Assembly: GCF_030689025.1 (NCBI RefSeq)
Contig: NZ_JAUYWA010000002.1
Location: forward strand, 62,001 to 126,000
From: Oceanobacter sp. 1_MG-2023
Lineage (GTDB): Bacteria; Pseudomonadota; Gammaproteobacteria; Pseudomonadales; Oceanobacteraceae
Reading direction: 5' to 3'
Length of the DNA: 64,000 nucleotides
Numbering within the stretch: position 1 is the stretch's first letter; each line of letters begins with the position of its first letter. The notes beneath the pieces were generated by a model. The model saw only the letters and a program-made list of their open reading frames with translations, did no database searches and was not told the origin of the DNA. Below, in pieces: positions 54,412-64,000 of this stretch. A program made the translations under genes and the position numbers.

Positions 54412-56489
54412 TGGCCACTCAAGATTTTCTGGTAGAGCTGGGTACCGAAGAACTGCCACCCATGGCATTAAAAAGCCTGTCGGAAGCCTTTGCCGACGGC
54501 ATCGTCAATGGCCTGAACGACGCCAGCCTGACGACTGACAAGGTCACCATTTTTGCTGCACCACGACGTATGGCCGTGCGTATTACCGGCCTCGCCGAGC
54601 AACAAGCCGATCAGCAGGAAACCCTCTATGGCCCACCGGCCAAAATCGCCTACGATGCCGACGGTAATCTGACCAAGGCGGCGGCAGGTTTTGCCGCCCG
54701 TGCCGGTGTCGATGCCAGTGAGTTACAAACCGCTCCCGAATCTGCCGGTAAAAACGCTGGCAAGCTGATGATCCAGCGCACGATCAAGGGTAAACAAACG
54801 GTTGAGTTGCTGCCTGCCATCGTACAGACCAGCCTCGACAAGCTGCCGATTCCCAAGCGCATGCGCTGGGGTGACTCCCGGGTTGAATTTGTCCGGCCAG
54901 TACAATGGTTGGTGATGCTGTTTGGTAACGCCGTTGTCGACGCTGAAATACTGGGCTTGCAAGCCGGTAACACCTCCATGGGTCACCGCTTCCATTCACC
55001 TGGTAAAGTAAGTATCAACTCACCGGCCGAGTACGAAGAAACCTTGCGTGCTGCCTATGTGATGGCCAGTTTTGCCGAACGTTCGGAGCTGATTGCCAAA
55101 CAGGTAAAAGCCGCCGGTGAAAAACTGGGTGGTGAAGCGGTTATCAGTGACGACTTGCTCGAAGAAGTCACCGCGCTTAATGAGTGGCCTGTCGCCCTGG
55201 CAGGTTCATTTGATGAAAGCTTTCTGACCGTTCCGGCGGAAGCACTGGTCTCTTCCATGAAAGAGCACCAGAAATACTTCCACGTAATGAAAGACGGCCA
55301 GCTGCTGAACAACTTTATTACCGTCGCCAATATCGAATCAAAAGATCCGGCCCAGGTGATTTCCGGCAACGAGCGGGTGATTCGTCCACGTCTGGCCGAT
55401 GCCAAATTCTTCTGGGATACCGACCGCAAGCAGCCGCTGGCGAGCCGTTTCGACAAGCTCGAGAACGTTGTCTGGGTCAATAGCCTCGGCTCCATCGCCG
55501 ACAAGGCCCGCCGCATTTCGACGCTGGGGCAGAAAATTGCCAGCGCAATGAACGCCGATACCGCTCTGGTTGAGCGAGCCGCCCGATTGTGTAAAAACGA
55601 TCTGGTCTCCAACATGGTATTCGAGTTCACCGACCTGCAAGGTCTGGCGGGTAAATATTACGCCGAGCACGATGGTGAACACGCCGATGTCGCCGCCGCC
55701 ATGATTGAGCAGTACATGCCCGCCTTTGCCGGTGATGCACTGCCCGATACCGCAACCGGTACTGCCATTGCGTTGGCCGACCGGCTGGACTCACTGGCCG
55801 GGCTGTTTGGCATTGGCCAACTGCCCACCGGCTCCAAAGACCCGTTTGCCCTGCGTCGTGCCTCTCTCGGTGTATTACGTATTCTGGTGGAAAAGAAGAT
55901 CAATATCGATCTGTCGGATCTGCTCGACTGGGCACTCGACAATGACTGGCCGATTGAATTACAAGCCGACACCAAGGCTGCCCTGACAGAGTATCTGCTC
56001 GACCGCTTCAGTGCCTGGTACCAGGACGCGCATATTCCGGCGGATGTGTTCCTCTCGGTCCGTGCCCTCGGCATTACCCAGCCGCTCGATATTGACCGTC
56101 GGGTGAAAGCCGTACACGCTTTCAGCCAGCTGGAATCAGCCGCCGCATTGGCCGCTGCCAACAAACGGGTTTCCAATATTCTGGCCAAAAACGGCGGCGA
56201 TACCATCACAGCCGAAGTCAACGCCGAGCTGCTGCAGGAAGTACAGGAAAAAGCCCTGTTTGAAGAAGTCACGGCGCTGGCCGATCTGGTTGGCCCGGTT
56301 ATCAAACGCGGCGATTACGAAGGTGCCTTGACGGTATTGTCCACCTTGCGTGATGTGGTCGATAACTTCTTTGATAATGTCATGGTGATGGCAGATGACG
56401 AAGCGATCAAAAACAACCGTCTGGCGCTACTGAAGCAGCTACGGGCGATGTTTATTGCCATCGCTGATATCAGCCTGCTGCAAGGTTAA
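54411..56489 (+). CDS. glyS: Glycine--tRNA ligase beta subunit GlyS
   Basis: GlyS carries the tRNA-binding and HD-like domains of glycyl-tRNA synthetase. DFLVELGTEELPPMALKSL is the family N-terminus; SMKEHQKYFHVM and the NEWPVALAGSFDESFL region follow, and the C-terminal anticodon-binding domain lies beyond about residue 580. Length of 692 residues is standard. It overlaps glyQ by one base and is ended by a strong hairpin. Confidence 0.97.
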   Translation: MATQDFLVELGTEELPPMALKSLSEAFADGIVNGLNDASLTTDKVTIFAAPRRMAVRITGLAEQQADQQETLYGPPAKIAYDADGNLTKAAAGFAARAGVDASELQTAPESAGKNAGKLMIQRTIKGKQTVELLPAIVQTSLDKLPIPKRMRWGDSRVEFVRPVQWLVMLFGNAVVDAEILGLQAGNTSMGHRFHSPGKVSINSPAEYEETLRAAYVMASFAERSELIAKQVKAAGEKLGGEAVISDDLLEEVTALNEWPVALAGSFDESFLTVPAEALVSSMKEHQKYFHVMKDGQLLNNFITVANIESKDPAQVISGNERVIRPRLADAKFFWDTDRKQPLASRFDKLENVVWVNSLGSIADKARRISTLGQKIASAMNADTALVERAARLCKNDLVSNMVFEFTDLQGLAGKYYAEHDGEHADVAAAMIEQYMPAFAGDALPDTATGTAIALADRLDSLAGLFGIGQLPTGSKDPFALRRASLGVLRILVEKKINIDLSDLLDWALDNDWPIELQADTKAALTEYLLDRFSAWYQDAHIPADVFLSVRALGITQPLDIDRRVKAVHAFSQLESAAALAAANKRVSNILAKNGGDTITAEVNAELLQEVQEKALFEEVTALADLVGPVIKRGDYEGALTVLSTLRDVVDNFFDNVMVMADDEAIKNNRLALLKQLRAMFIAIADISLLQG

Positions 56490-56555
56490 AACCTGCTGAA
56501 CTGGCACACAGACGACGGCAAGCAATATAAGCGGCTCAATCGTCTGTCTCTGACT

Positions 56556-56584
56556 ACAAAAGCCCGGCTGGTCCGGGCTTTTGT
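56556..56584 (+). terminator. Terminator after glyS
   Basis: A 12-bp stem (56556-56567 with 56573-56584), core AGCCCGG/CCGGGCT, 5-base loop, with T-rich right arm. Confidence 0.87.
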
Positions 56585-56646
56585 GTGTTCGCTCACACTG
56601 AATGATGGATACACTGGCCTGTGCCATGCCCTCGGAGATCAATCCC

Positions 56647-57222
56647 ATGTCACTGATTATTCTCGATCGTGATGGCGTCCTTAATCAGGACTCCGATGCT
56701 TACGTCAAATCTGCCGCGGAATGGATCGCTATTCCCGGCAGTGCCAAAGCCGTCGGCCGCCTGTGCCAGGCGGGTTATCAGGTAGCCGTCGCCACCAATC
56801 AGTCGGGGTTGGCCCGGGGTTATTTCCATCAGGATGATCTCGATGCCATGCACAGCAAAATGAATGCCTTGATTGAAGCCGAGGGCGGTCATCTTGCCCA
56901 TATCGCCTGGTGTCCCCATGGCCCCGGGGATCAGTGTGATTGCCGCAAGCCATTACCTGGCCTGATCCATCAGATTGAACAGGCGCTGGGAGTCTCCGCC
57001 CAAGGGGCTGTCATGGTCGGCGATTCTATCCGGGATCTCGAAGCCGGTACCGCAGCTGGATGTACACCAATACTGGTGCGCACCGGCAAGGGCCGTGGCT
57101 CGGAAAACAAGCTGGCCACTCACCCAACACTCGCCCATACCGCCGTGTTTGATGATCTGTCATCCTGGGTAGATCAATTCCTCAATTCGAAAAATCAAAA
57201 CCCGATAACCGGGCCTGACTGA
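56647..57222 (+). CDS. gmhB: D-glycero-beta-D-manno-heptose-1,7-bisphosphate 7-phosphatase GmhB
   Basis: GmhB removes the 7-phosphate in ADP-heptose synthesis for LPS core. It is a HAD phosphatase: the catalytic DRDGVLN is at residues 7-13, the second motif is in VATNQSG, and GDSIRDLEAG is the metal motif. Three Cys and one His (CPHGPGDQCDC) form the zinc site typical of GmhB. The start is the ATG at 56647 with GGAG nine bases upstream. Length of 191 residues is normal. Confidence 0.95.
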   Translation: MSLIILDRDGVLNQDSDAYVKSAAEWIAIPGSAKAVGRLCQAGYQVAVATNQSGLARGYFHQDDLDAMHSKMNALIEAEGGHLAHIAWCPHGPGDQCDCRKPLPGLIHQIEQALGVSAQGAVMVGDSIRDLEAGTAAGCTPILVRTGKGRGSENKLATHPTLAHTAVFDDLSSWVDQFLNSKNQNPITGPD

Positions 57223-57429
57223 TAGCTCAATAGCCTCACGAATACTTGGTGTGTCGGAGCCGGGTCAGGTAGTCTGGCTGGCAGGCCCTGTAGCCCACAA
57301 TCTGCTTGGAGTCCGGTGCAGTGCCCGTGCCCACAGGGAAACAGTCATAGGAAATGACGTAACAATCAAAACCTCATGGCAATGGTATAAACACGCAGAC
57401 AGTTTGATTTTCAACAAGGCTTCTTCAGC

Positions 57430-58254
57430 ATGATGAACAGCTCCAGTTATTCGGCCGCTGCCGACGTTCCAAACTCACCGTTCAGCCATAAACTACGCAG
57501 TATCCTTTTTTACATTTGGCTGACGGTAGTCACCGTTATCTGGTTTATCCCCAGTTTATTGATTGGCCCTTTTTTACCGCTCAAGGCACGTAATTATTGG
57601 GTAATGGGCATTCATTGCCGCCTGGTTATTTTTGGTTTGCGCTGGATTGCAGGTATTCGCTGTGAGGTCGAAGGCCGGGAAAATATTCCCAGCGATGGCC
57701 GTGGCTATGTGCTGATCAGCAAACACCAGAGCACCTGGGAGACCTTTATGCTGCCAACACTGATCTACCCGCACGTGCAGGTAGTCAAGAAAGAGCTGTC
57801 TTACCTGCCGTTTTTTGGCTGGGGTTTACAGTTGATTCAACCCATTTTTATTAATCGTAATAAAAAGACCAACGCTCTCAAGCAAGTCATTCAGCAAGGT
57901 GAGGTGCGGCTGAAGGCAGGTATTCACGTGCTGGTCTTTCCAGAAGGCAGCCGTATTCCTTCGGGCAAGCGCAAGCTGTTTTCCAAGGGAGGGGCCATGC
58001 TGGCGACCAAAACCGCTGCTCCGGTTATCACCATTGCCCATAACTCTTCCGAGCATTGGCCCAACACTCATTGGGTAAAATCGCCGGGGGTTATTCGTAT
58101 GGTGATCAGTGCTCCTATCGAAACCGCAGGTATGAGTACTGCCGACTTGAATGAACTGACTGAAACCTGGATCAACGAGCAGGTTGATCGTATTTCTGAT
58201 CTGCCATTCCAGGGTGAGTATGTGGAAGCCGTGACCAGCGGCAAGCGCTTCTAG
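57430..58254 (+). CDS. plsC: 1-acyl-sn-glycerol-3-phosphate acyltransferase (PlsC-like)
   Basis: This is a membrane acyltransferase making phosphatidic acid from lysophosphatidic acid. Two N-terminal hydrophobic segments (residues about 25-50) precede the catalytic motif ISKHQSTWETFM (HX4E), the glycerol-phosphate motif VFPEGSRIPSG and later the PVITIAHNS motif. In P. aeruginosa an equivalent gene also sits between gmhB and gyrB. An ATG one codon later (57433) is possible. Length is 274 residues. A spacer of 207 bases upstream holds no gene. Confidence 0.93.
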   Translation: MMNSSSYSAAADVPNSPFSHKLRSILFYIWLTVVTVIWFIPSLLIGPFLPLKARNYWVMGIHCRLVIFGLRWIAGIRCEVEGRENIPSDGRGYVLISKHQSTWETFMLPTLIYPHVQVVKKELSYLPFFGWGLQLIQPIFINRNKKTNALKQVIQQGEVRLKAGIHVLVFPEGSRIPSGKRKLFSKGGAMLATKTAAPVITIAHNSSEHWPNTHWVKSPGVIRMVISAPIETAGMSTADLNELTETWINEQVDRISDLPFQGEYVEAVTSGKRF

Positions 58255-58291
58255 CCAGCACACAGCAAACACCACGCAGATTGGTTTTAAC

Positions 58292-58322
58292 AACGGCTCT
58301 CTGGTTTAACCTGAGGGCCGTT
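58292..58322 (+). terminator. Terminator after plsC
   Basis: A 10-bp stem with one G-T pair (58292-58301 with 58313-58322), 11-base loop, followed by a T run (TTTTTATTG). Confidence 0.8.
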
Positions 58323-58352
58323 TTTATTGCTCTGCATATCGTGAGACCATCC

Positions 58353-58368
58353 TGTTCCATGTGGAACA
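58353..58368. other. parS-like site
   Basis: TGTTCCATGTGGAACA differs from the palindromic parS form TGTTCCACGTGGAACA at one base. It is in the non-coding stretch 58255-58754, which otherwise carries two terminators and the perfect parS copy and no gene. Confidence 0.7.
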
Positions 58369-58459
58369 TTCGGGCTTATGGTTCCGGTCGTTCTGTCGTG
58401 AATTCTGATCTTACTTGGATATTGCACGCTATCGCTTAGCGCATAACAAGAGAGCCATA

Positions 58460-58496
58460 AAAAAGCCGATGATTCTTTGGGAATCATCGGCTTTTT
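58460..58496. terminator. Bidirectional terminator between plsC and fabV
   Basis: A perfect 16-bp stem (58460-58475 with 58481-58496), core GCCGATGATTC/GAATCATCGGC, 5-base loop, with A and T runs outside so it can serve both strands. fabV approaches from the right. Confidence 0.88.
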
Positions 58497-58579
58497 ACTG
58501 TTCTTCTGAGTGTGCCTGTCGCCTGTGTGGCTTGGCTCTTGTCTTGATGGCTTGGCTGATCATCGCTGGCTGAAGAGTC

Positions 58580-58595
58580 TGTTTCACGTGAAACA
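58580..58595. other. parS centromere site (perfect palindrome)
   Basis: TGTTTCACGTGAAACA is a perfect 16-bp parS site, the ParB binding sequence conserved across bacteria. It lies in the non-coding stretch between plsC and fabV, about 5 kb from dnaN, the expected origin-proximal place. Confidence 0.93.
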
Positions 58596-58754
58596 CGTCG
58601 CCGTTTCACTCTCTTTATCGTCTGCCAGTACCAGCCTGATTCTCTGGTACTGATCTACTCACACACCCTACACCCCGGCTTCAACCCCGCTTTCAATCGC
58701 CCACTCTGGCCCGGCCGGAACACCAAAGCCCGGAACATTCAGGCATGGTCCGAT

Positions 58755-59945
58755 TTACTCGACCATGCCTTTGATGGTGACCAGCGGATTAACATCGGCT
58801 TCGTAGTCTACGCCTTCCAGGCCGAAACCAAACAGGCGCAAGAACTCTGCCTTGTAACCGGCAAAGTCGGTATCGGTCGCAATGGTGTCCGTGGTGATGG
58901 TATCCCAGGCATCTTCAACGGCTTTTTGTACTTCCGGAATCAGCTCCAGTTCATCAACCCGGGCACGTCCTTCATCATCCAGACGTGGAGTATCTGAATA
59001 CAGGCACTCGCTGTACAGGCGATACAGCTGTTCGATACAGCCTTCGTGAGTACCCTGCTCTTTCATCACTTTGAATAGCAGCGACAGGTACAGCGGCATA
59101 ATTGGAATGGCGGAGCTGGCTTGTGTCACAACGGCTTTTAACACAGCAACCCTGGCATCGCCGCCTTTGGCCGTCAGTTTTTCACGGATAGCGATCACTC
59201 GTTTGTCGAGATCTTGCTTCGCCTGGCCAATGGTACCGCCCCAGTACAGATCCCAGGTTACCTTGTCGCCGAGGTAGGTAAACGCAGATGTTTTGGCACC
59301 ATCCGCCAGTACCCCGGCAGCATCCAGCGCATCGATCCACATCTGCCAGTCTTCACCACCCATAACGGCAACCGTATTGTCGATATCTTCTTGAGAAGCG
59401 GCTGGCAAGGTGAAGTCCTGAATGATTTCCTTATCGGTATTGATACCTCGCAGGGTAACGTCTTTACCGATGGGTTTCAGGGTCGAGTTATGGACAACTC
59501 CGGTTACCGGGTGCTGGCGACGAGGAGCAGCCAGACTGTAAATAACCAGGTCGACTTGACCCATATCGGCCTTGATGGCGTCGATGGTTTTTTGCTTGAT
59601 CGCATTGGTAAAGGCATCACCGTTGATACTTTTTGCATACAAGCCATCGGCTTCAGCAAATTGATGGAACGCCGCCGAGTTGTACCAACCAGCACTGCCT
59701 GGTTTTTTCTCTGTTCCTTCTTTTTCAAAAAACACACCGAGTGTGGATGCACCTGCACCAAAGGCAGCCGCAATACGTGCAGCCAGGCCATAACCGGTCG
59801 AAGCACCAATCACCAGGACACGCTTGGGCATATCGATCTTGCCCTGTGCCTTGATAAAGTCAATTTGCTCTTTAACGTTTGCTTCACAACCACTTGGGTG
59901 GGTTGTTACACACATAAAACCGCGCACTCTCGGTTTGATAATCAT
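58755..59945 (-). CDS. fabV: Enoyl-ACP reductase / trans-2-enoyl-CoA reductase FabV
   Basis: FabV performs the last reduction of fatty acid elongation and, unlike FabI, is insensitive to triclosan. The N-terminal [20 protein letters not shown] is diagnostic, [21 protein letters not shown] binds NADH, and [10 protein letters not shown] gives the Tyr-x8-Lys catalytic pair. [21 protein letters not shown] is also typical. Length of 396 residues is standard. It sits between plsC and gyrB, which are close neighbours in Pseudomonas. Whether a FabI is also encoded elsewhere is unknown. Confidence 0.96.
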   Translation of the reverse strand: MIIKPRVRGFMCVTTHPSGCEANVKEQIDFIKAQGKIDMPKRVLVIGASTGYGLAARIAAAFGAGASTLGVFFEKEGTEKKPGSAGWYNSAAFHQFAEADGLYAKSINGDAFTNAIKQKTIDAIKADMGQVDLVIYSLAAPRRQHPVTGVVHNSTLKPIGKDVTLRGINTDKEIIQDFTLPAASQEDIDNTVAVMGGEDWQMWIDALDAAGVLADGAKTSAFTYLGDKVTWDLYWGGTIGQAKQDLDKRVIAIREKLTAKGGDARVAVLKAVVTQASSAIPIMPLYLSLLFKVMKEQGTHEGCIEQLYRLYSECLYSDTPRLDDEGRARVDELELIPEVQKAVEDAWDTITTDTIATDTDFAGYKAEFLRLFGFGLEGVDYEADVNPLVTIKGMVE

Positions 59946-60194
59946 GAATCATTCCTGTCGATCTGGATTACGGGATACCCGAAGCACTCGTCTGGCAGCA
60001 ACAAGCAGGCTTCGGCCAATGCTGGGTTATTGTAGCTTGCCACCCACTATATAGCAGCTCTCTTTGGGACAAGCACTGTTGAGTCAATCATCCCCTGCTG
60101 ACCGGATATTTCTGTGGATAACTCAGTGGATGAAATTTTTTGATGCGTTTTTTCAGTGACAGAATCTTGCCACCCAAAAGCCTGAAATAAAAAA

Positions 60195-60222
60195 GCCCCG
60201 ACCGAGATACCTCCGCCGGGGC
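60195..60222 (-). terminator. Terminator after gyrB
   Basis: On the minus strand a 12-position stem with one mismatch (GCCCCG.../...CGGGGC) and a GTAT loop is followed by TTTTTT at 60194-60187. Confidence 0.85.
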
Positions 60223-60241
60223 CTGATAAACACTGGAGAAA

Positions 60242-62659
<2,418 letters not shown>

Positions 62660-62714
62660 TCAGTGTTCCTCTTGGGCGGAAATAGCATCAACAACTGCTT
62701 GTTGGATCAGGTGA

Positions 62715-63806
62715 TCAGGAAAGGCTTTCTTCTTCGATTTTGCCGTGTTCCACATGAAACACCTTGAAGTCGGAGGGGGTCCAGCTGTCCATCAGTTGCT
62801 GCTTTTCTATACTTGTAATAAATACCTGACATTTTAAATCTTCCAGCACCTGGCATAAAGCCAAACGGTGCCGGGAATCCAGCTCTGAGGCCAGGTCATC
62901 GACCAGGTAAATAGGCGCATTACCACAGCTTTGCTTATACAGAATTCCCTGGGTAAGCTTCAGTGCTGCCACCACTGTTTTTTGCTGGCCTCGCGACAGT
63001 ACATCCGCTGCCGGTAATTTATTCACTCGAATACGCAGCTCTGCCCGATGTGGGCCAGACTGAGTATAGCCCAGCTGTAAATCCCGCTCTTGCTGTCGGG
63101 CCAGAATATCCTTGAGCTGGCTGTCCTTTTCCCAGCCGGGATAATAATGTAATCCTACCTTGATGCTTTCATCGAGTGCTGCCAGCGTAGTCTCAAAGCG
63201 AGGCACAAAATCTTTCAGATAAGCCAGGCGATACTGGTGAATCTTTTCGCTGGCTTCCATAAAGCCATCATCCCAAACATCCAGCCAGCTGGTTTCTTTT
63301 TGTTTCAGCACGCTGTTGCGTTGTTTTAGTACCTTACGGAAGATCCGCCATTCTTCGATAAAGCCAGGTTCCACATGGAACACTCCCCAATCAAGAAACT
63401 GGCGGCGGTCTTCTGGAGATCCAACCAGTAACCGGAAGGTATTGGGCTCAATCACTTGAACCGGCAAGCAACTGGCGACCTGTGCCTGGGATGTCAGTAC
63501 CGATCCATCGAGGCGAAACAGTACGTCACCATTACGTAAACGGAGGCTGTACAGGTTCTGTGTTTTTTCTTCATCAGGCTCGCCCATCTCGCATTCCAGC
63601 TCAAGCCGATCCGCATCGTGCAGGATCAGCTGTTTAATCTGATTGGAACGGAAAGATTTGCCGGAAGACAGCAAGGCGATGGATTCCAGCAAGCTGCTTT
63701 TACCGCTGCCGTTATCACCATAAATAAAGTTAACACGGGAATGAGGCTGAATCGTCAGCGGTGCCAGATTACGGACACCGCGAACGGACAAACGCCGAAT
63801 CGGCAT
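62715..63806 (-). CDS. recF: DNA replication and repair protein RecF
   Basis: RecF helps load RecA at gaps. It is an ABC/SMC-type ATPase with Walker A GDNGSGKSSLLE at about residues 30-41, the signature-like LSRGQQKTVVAALKL and Walker B YLVDDLASELD. Length of 363 residues is standard. It starts six bases after the dnaN stop and is followed by gyrB. Two parS-like sequences are embedded in its coding region. Confidence 0.97.
   Translation of the reverse strand: MPIRRLSVRGVRNLAPLTIQPHSRVNFIYGDNGSGKSSLLESIALLSSGKSFRSNQIKQLILHDADRLELECEMGEPDEEKTQNLYSLRLRNGDVLFRLDGSVLTSQAQVASCLPVQVIEPNTFRLLVGSPEDRRQFLDWGVFHVEPGFIEEWRIFRKVLKQRNSVLKQKETSWLDVWDDGFMEASEKIHQYRLAYLKDFVPRFETTLAALDESIKVGLHYYPGWEKDSQLKDILARQQERDLQLGYTQSGPHRAELRIRVNKLPAADVLSRGQQKTVVAALKLTQGILYKQSCGNAPIYLVDDLASELDSRHRLALCQVLEDLKCQVFITSIEKQQLMDSWTPSDFKVFHVEHGKIEEESLS
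62746..62761. other. Degenerate parS-like site inside recF (3' end)
   Basis: TGTTCCACATGAAACA matches TGTTTCACGTGAAACA at 14 of 16 positions and encodes FHVEH in RecF. Confidence 0.45.
63367..63382. other. Degenerate parS-like site inside recF (middle)
   Basis: GGTTCCACATGGAACA matches TGTTCCACGTGGAACA at 14 of 16 positions. Confidence 0.45.
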
Positions 63807-63812
63807 AAATAC

Positions 63813-64000
63813 CTACAAGCGCATCGGCATCACAACGTAAAGCGAGTCGCCACCTTCCGGTTCTTCCAGAAGTGCACTGCTATTTGCGTCGGACAGCGTC
63901 AGTTTGACGTTTTCATTACTGATAACAGACATAACGTCCAGCAGGTAGGCAACGTTAAAGCCCATTTCAAGGGAGTCGCCACTGTAATGAACGGCTACAG
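63813..64000 (-). CDS. dnaN: DNA polymerase III beta subunit (sliding clamp) DnaN, C-terminal part
   Basis: About 62 C-terminal residues are in the window, running off the right edge. They include EMGFNVAYLLDVMS and the terminal VMPMRL that is diagnostic of DnaN; this end of the clamp forms the binding pocket for partner proteins. The stop (TAG at 63815-63813) lies six bases before recF. dnaA and oriC should follow beyond the window. Confidence 0.96.
   Translation of the reverse strand, partial: VAVHYSGDSLEMGFNVAYLLDVMSVISNENVKLTLSDANSSALLEEPEGGDSLYVVMPMRL

Noticed and set aside
57223-57429. GC-rich spacer between gmhB and plsC as a possible structured RNA (it contains GGTCAGGT and a CCCTGT/ACAGGG pairing)
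   Set aside because: It does not match the conserved cores of 4.5S RNA, 6S RNA or a riboswitch that I know; pairing is weak.

Overview
The window is chromosomal DNA of a gammaproteobacterium, probably a marine Oceanospirillales/Pseudomonadales-type organism; the genus cannot be fixed from sequence alone. The evidence is the gene order. From 39 kb to the right end runs the block that flanks the replication origin in Pseudomonas-like genomes: aroE-hemF-tsaC, dprA, a LysM gene, def-fmt-rsmB-trkA-trkH, an LpxL-type acyltransferase, glyQ-glyS, gmhB, plsC, gyrB, recF and the end of dnaN. oriC should lie just beyond the right edge. A perfect 16-bp parS palindrome and four near matches in the last 6 kb agree with this.

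Left to right: cpdA(partial)-yqiB-nudF diverge from tolC; tolC converges on glmU across a bidirectional terminator. znuA diverges from zur-znuCB over a Zur-like operator. Next come a SCO1-type copper chaperone and a MATE exporter, an orphan gene, a LysR regulator diverging from cytochrome b561-yceI, a three-lipoprotein operon (LPP20-like, LpoB-like and a TPR lipoprotein), yheV-prlC, an old-yellow-enzyme reductase, a gamma-carbonic anhydrase and a LON-N protein.

Positions 21.9-29.4 kb hold a seven-gene, one-strand cluster typical of arsenosugar/arsenolipid metabolism: radical SAM ArsS, a membrane (VTT) domain fused to a mercuric-reductase-like flavoprotein, DUF547, two nucleotide-sugar/glycosyl transferases (TIGR04283 and TIGR04282), the methyltransferase ArsM, and a fatty-acid/sterol hydroxylase. 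Positions 29.5-39.2 kb are accessory: an AT-rich PLD-SF2 helicase-DUF3427 gene, a DTW tRNA modification enzyme, a YeeN-like YebC protein, a lipoprotein with collagen-like repeats behind a long array of PhoB half-sites, and a two-gene operon pairing a HipA-like kinase with a HIRAN protein.

The most unusual region lies between tsaC and dprA (41.6-43.1 kb), inside an otherwise conserved block. I read it as a fossil chromosomal integron: a 26-codon remnant of an integron integrase under a near-perfect LexA/SOS palindrome, a stretch of repeats where attI would be, one divergent AT-rich cassette gene (DUF2513), an attC-like inverted repeat directly after its stop codon, and the 5' end of an IS5-type transposase abutting that repeat. 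The other leading candidate for a poorly described system is the HipA-like kinase/HIRAN operon.
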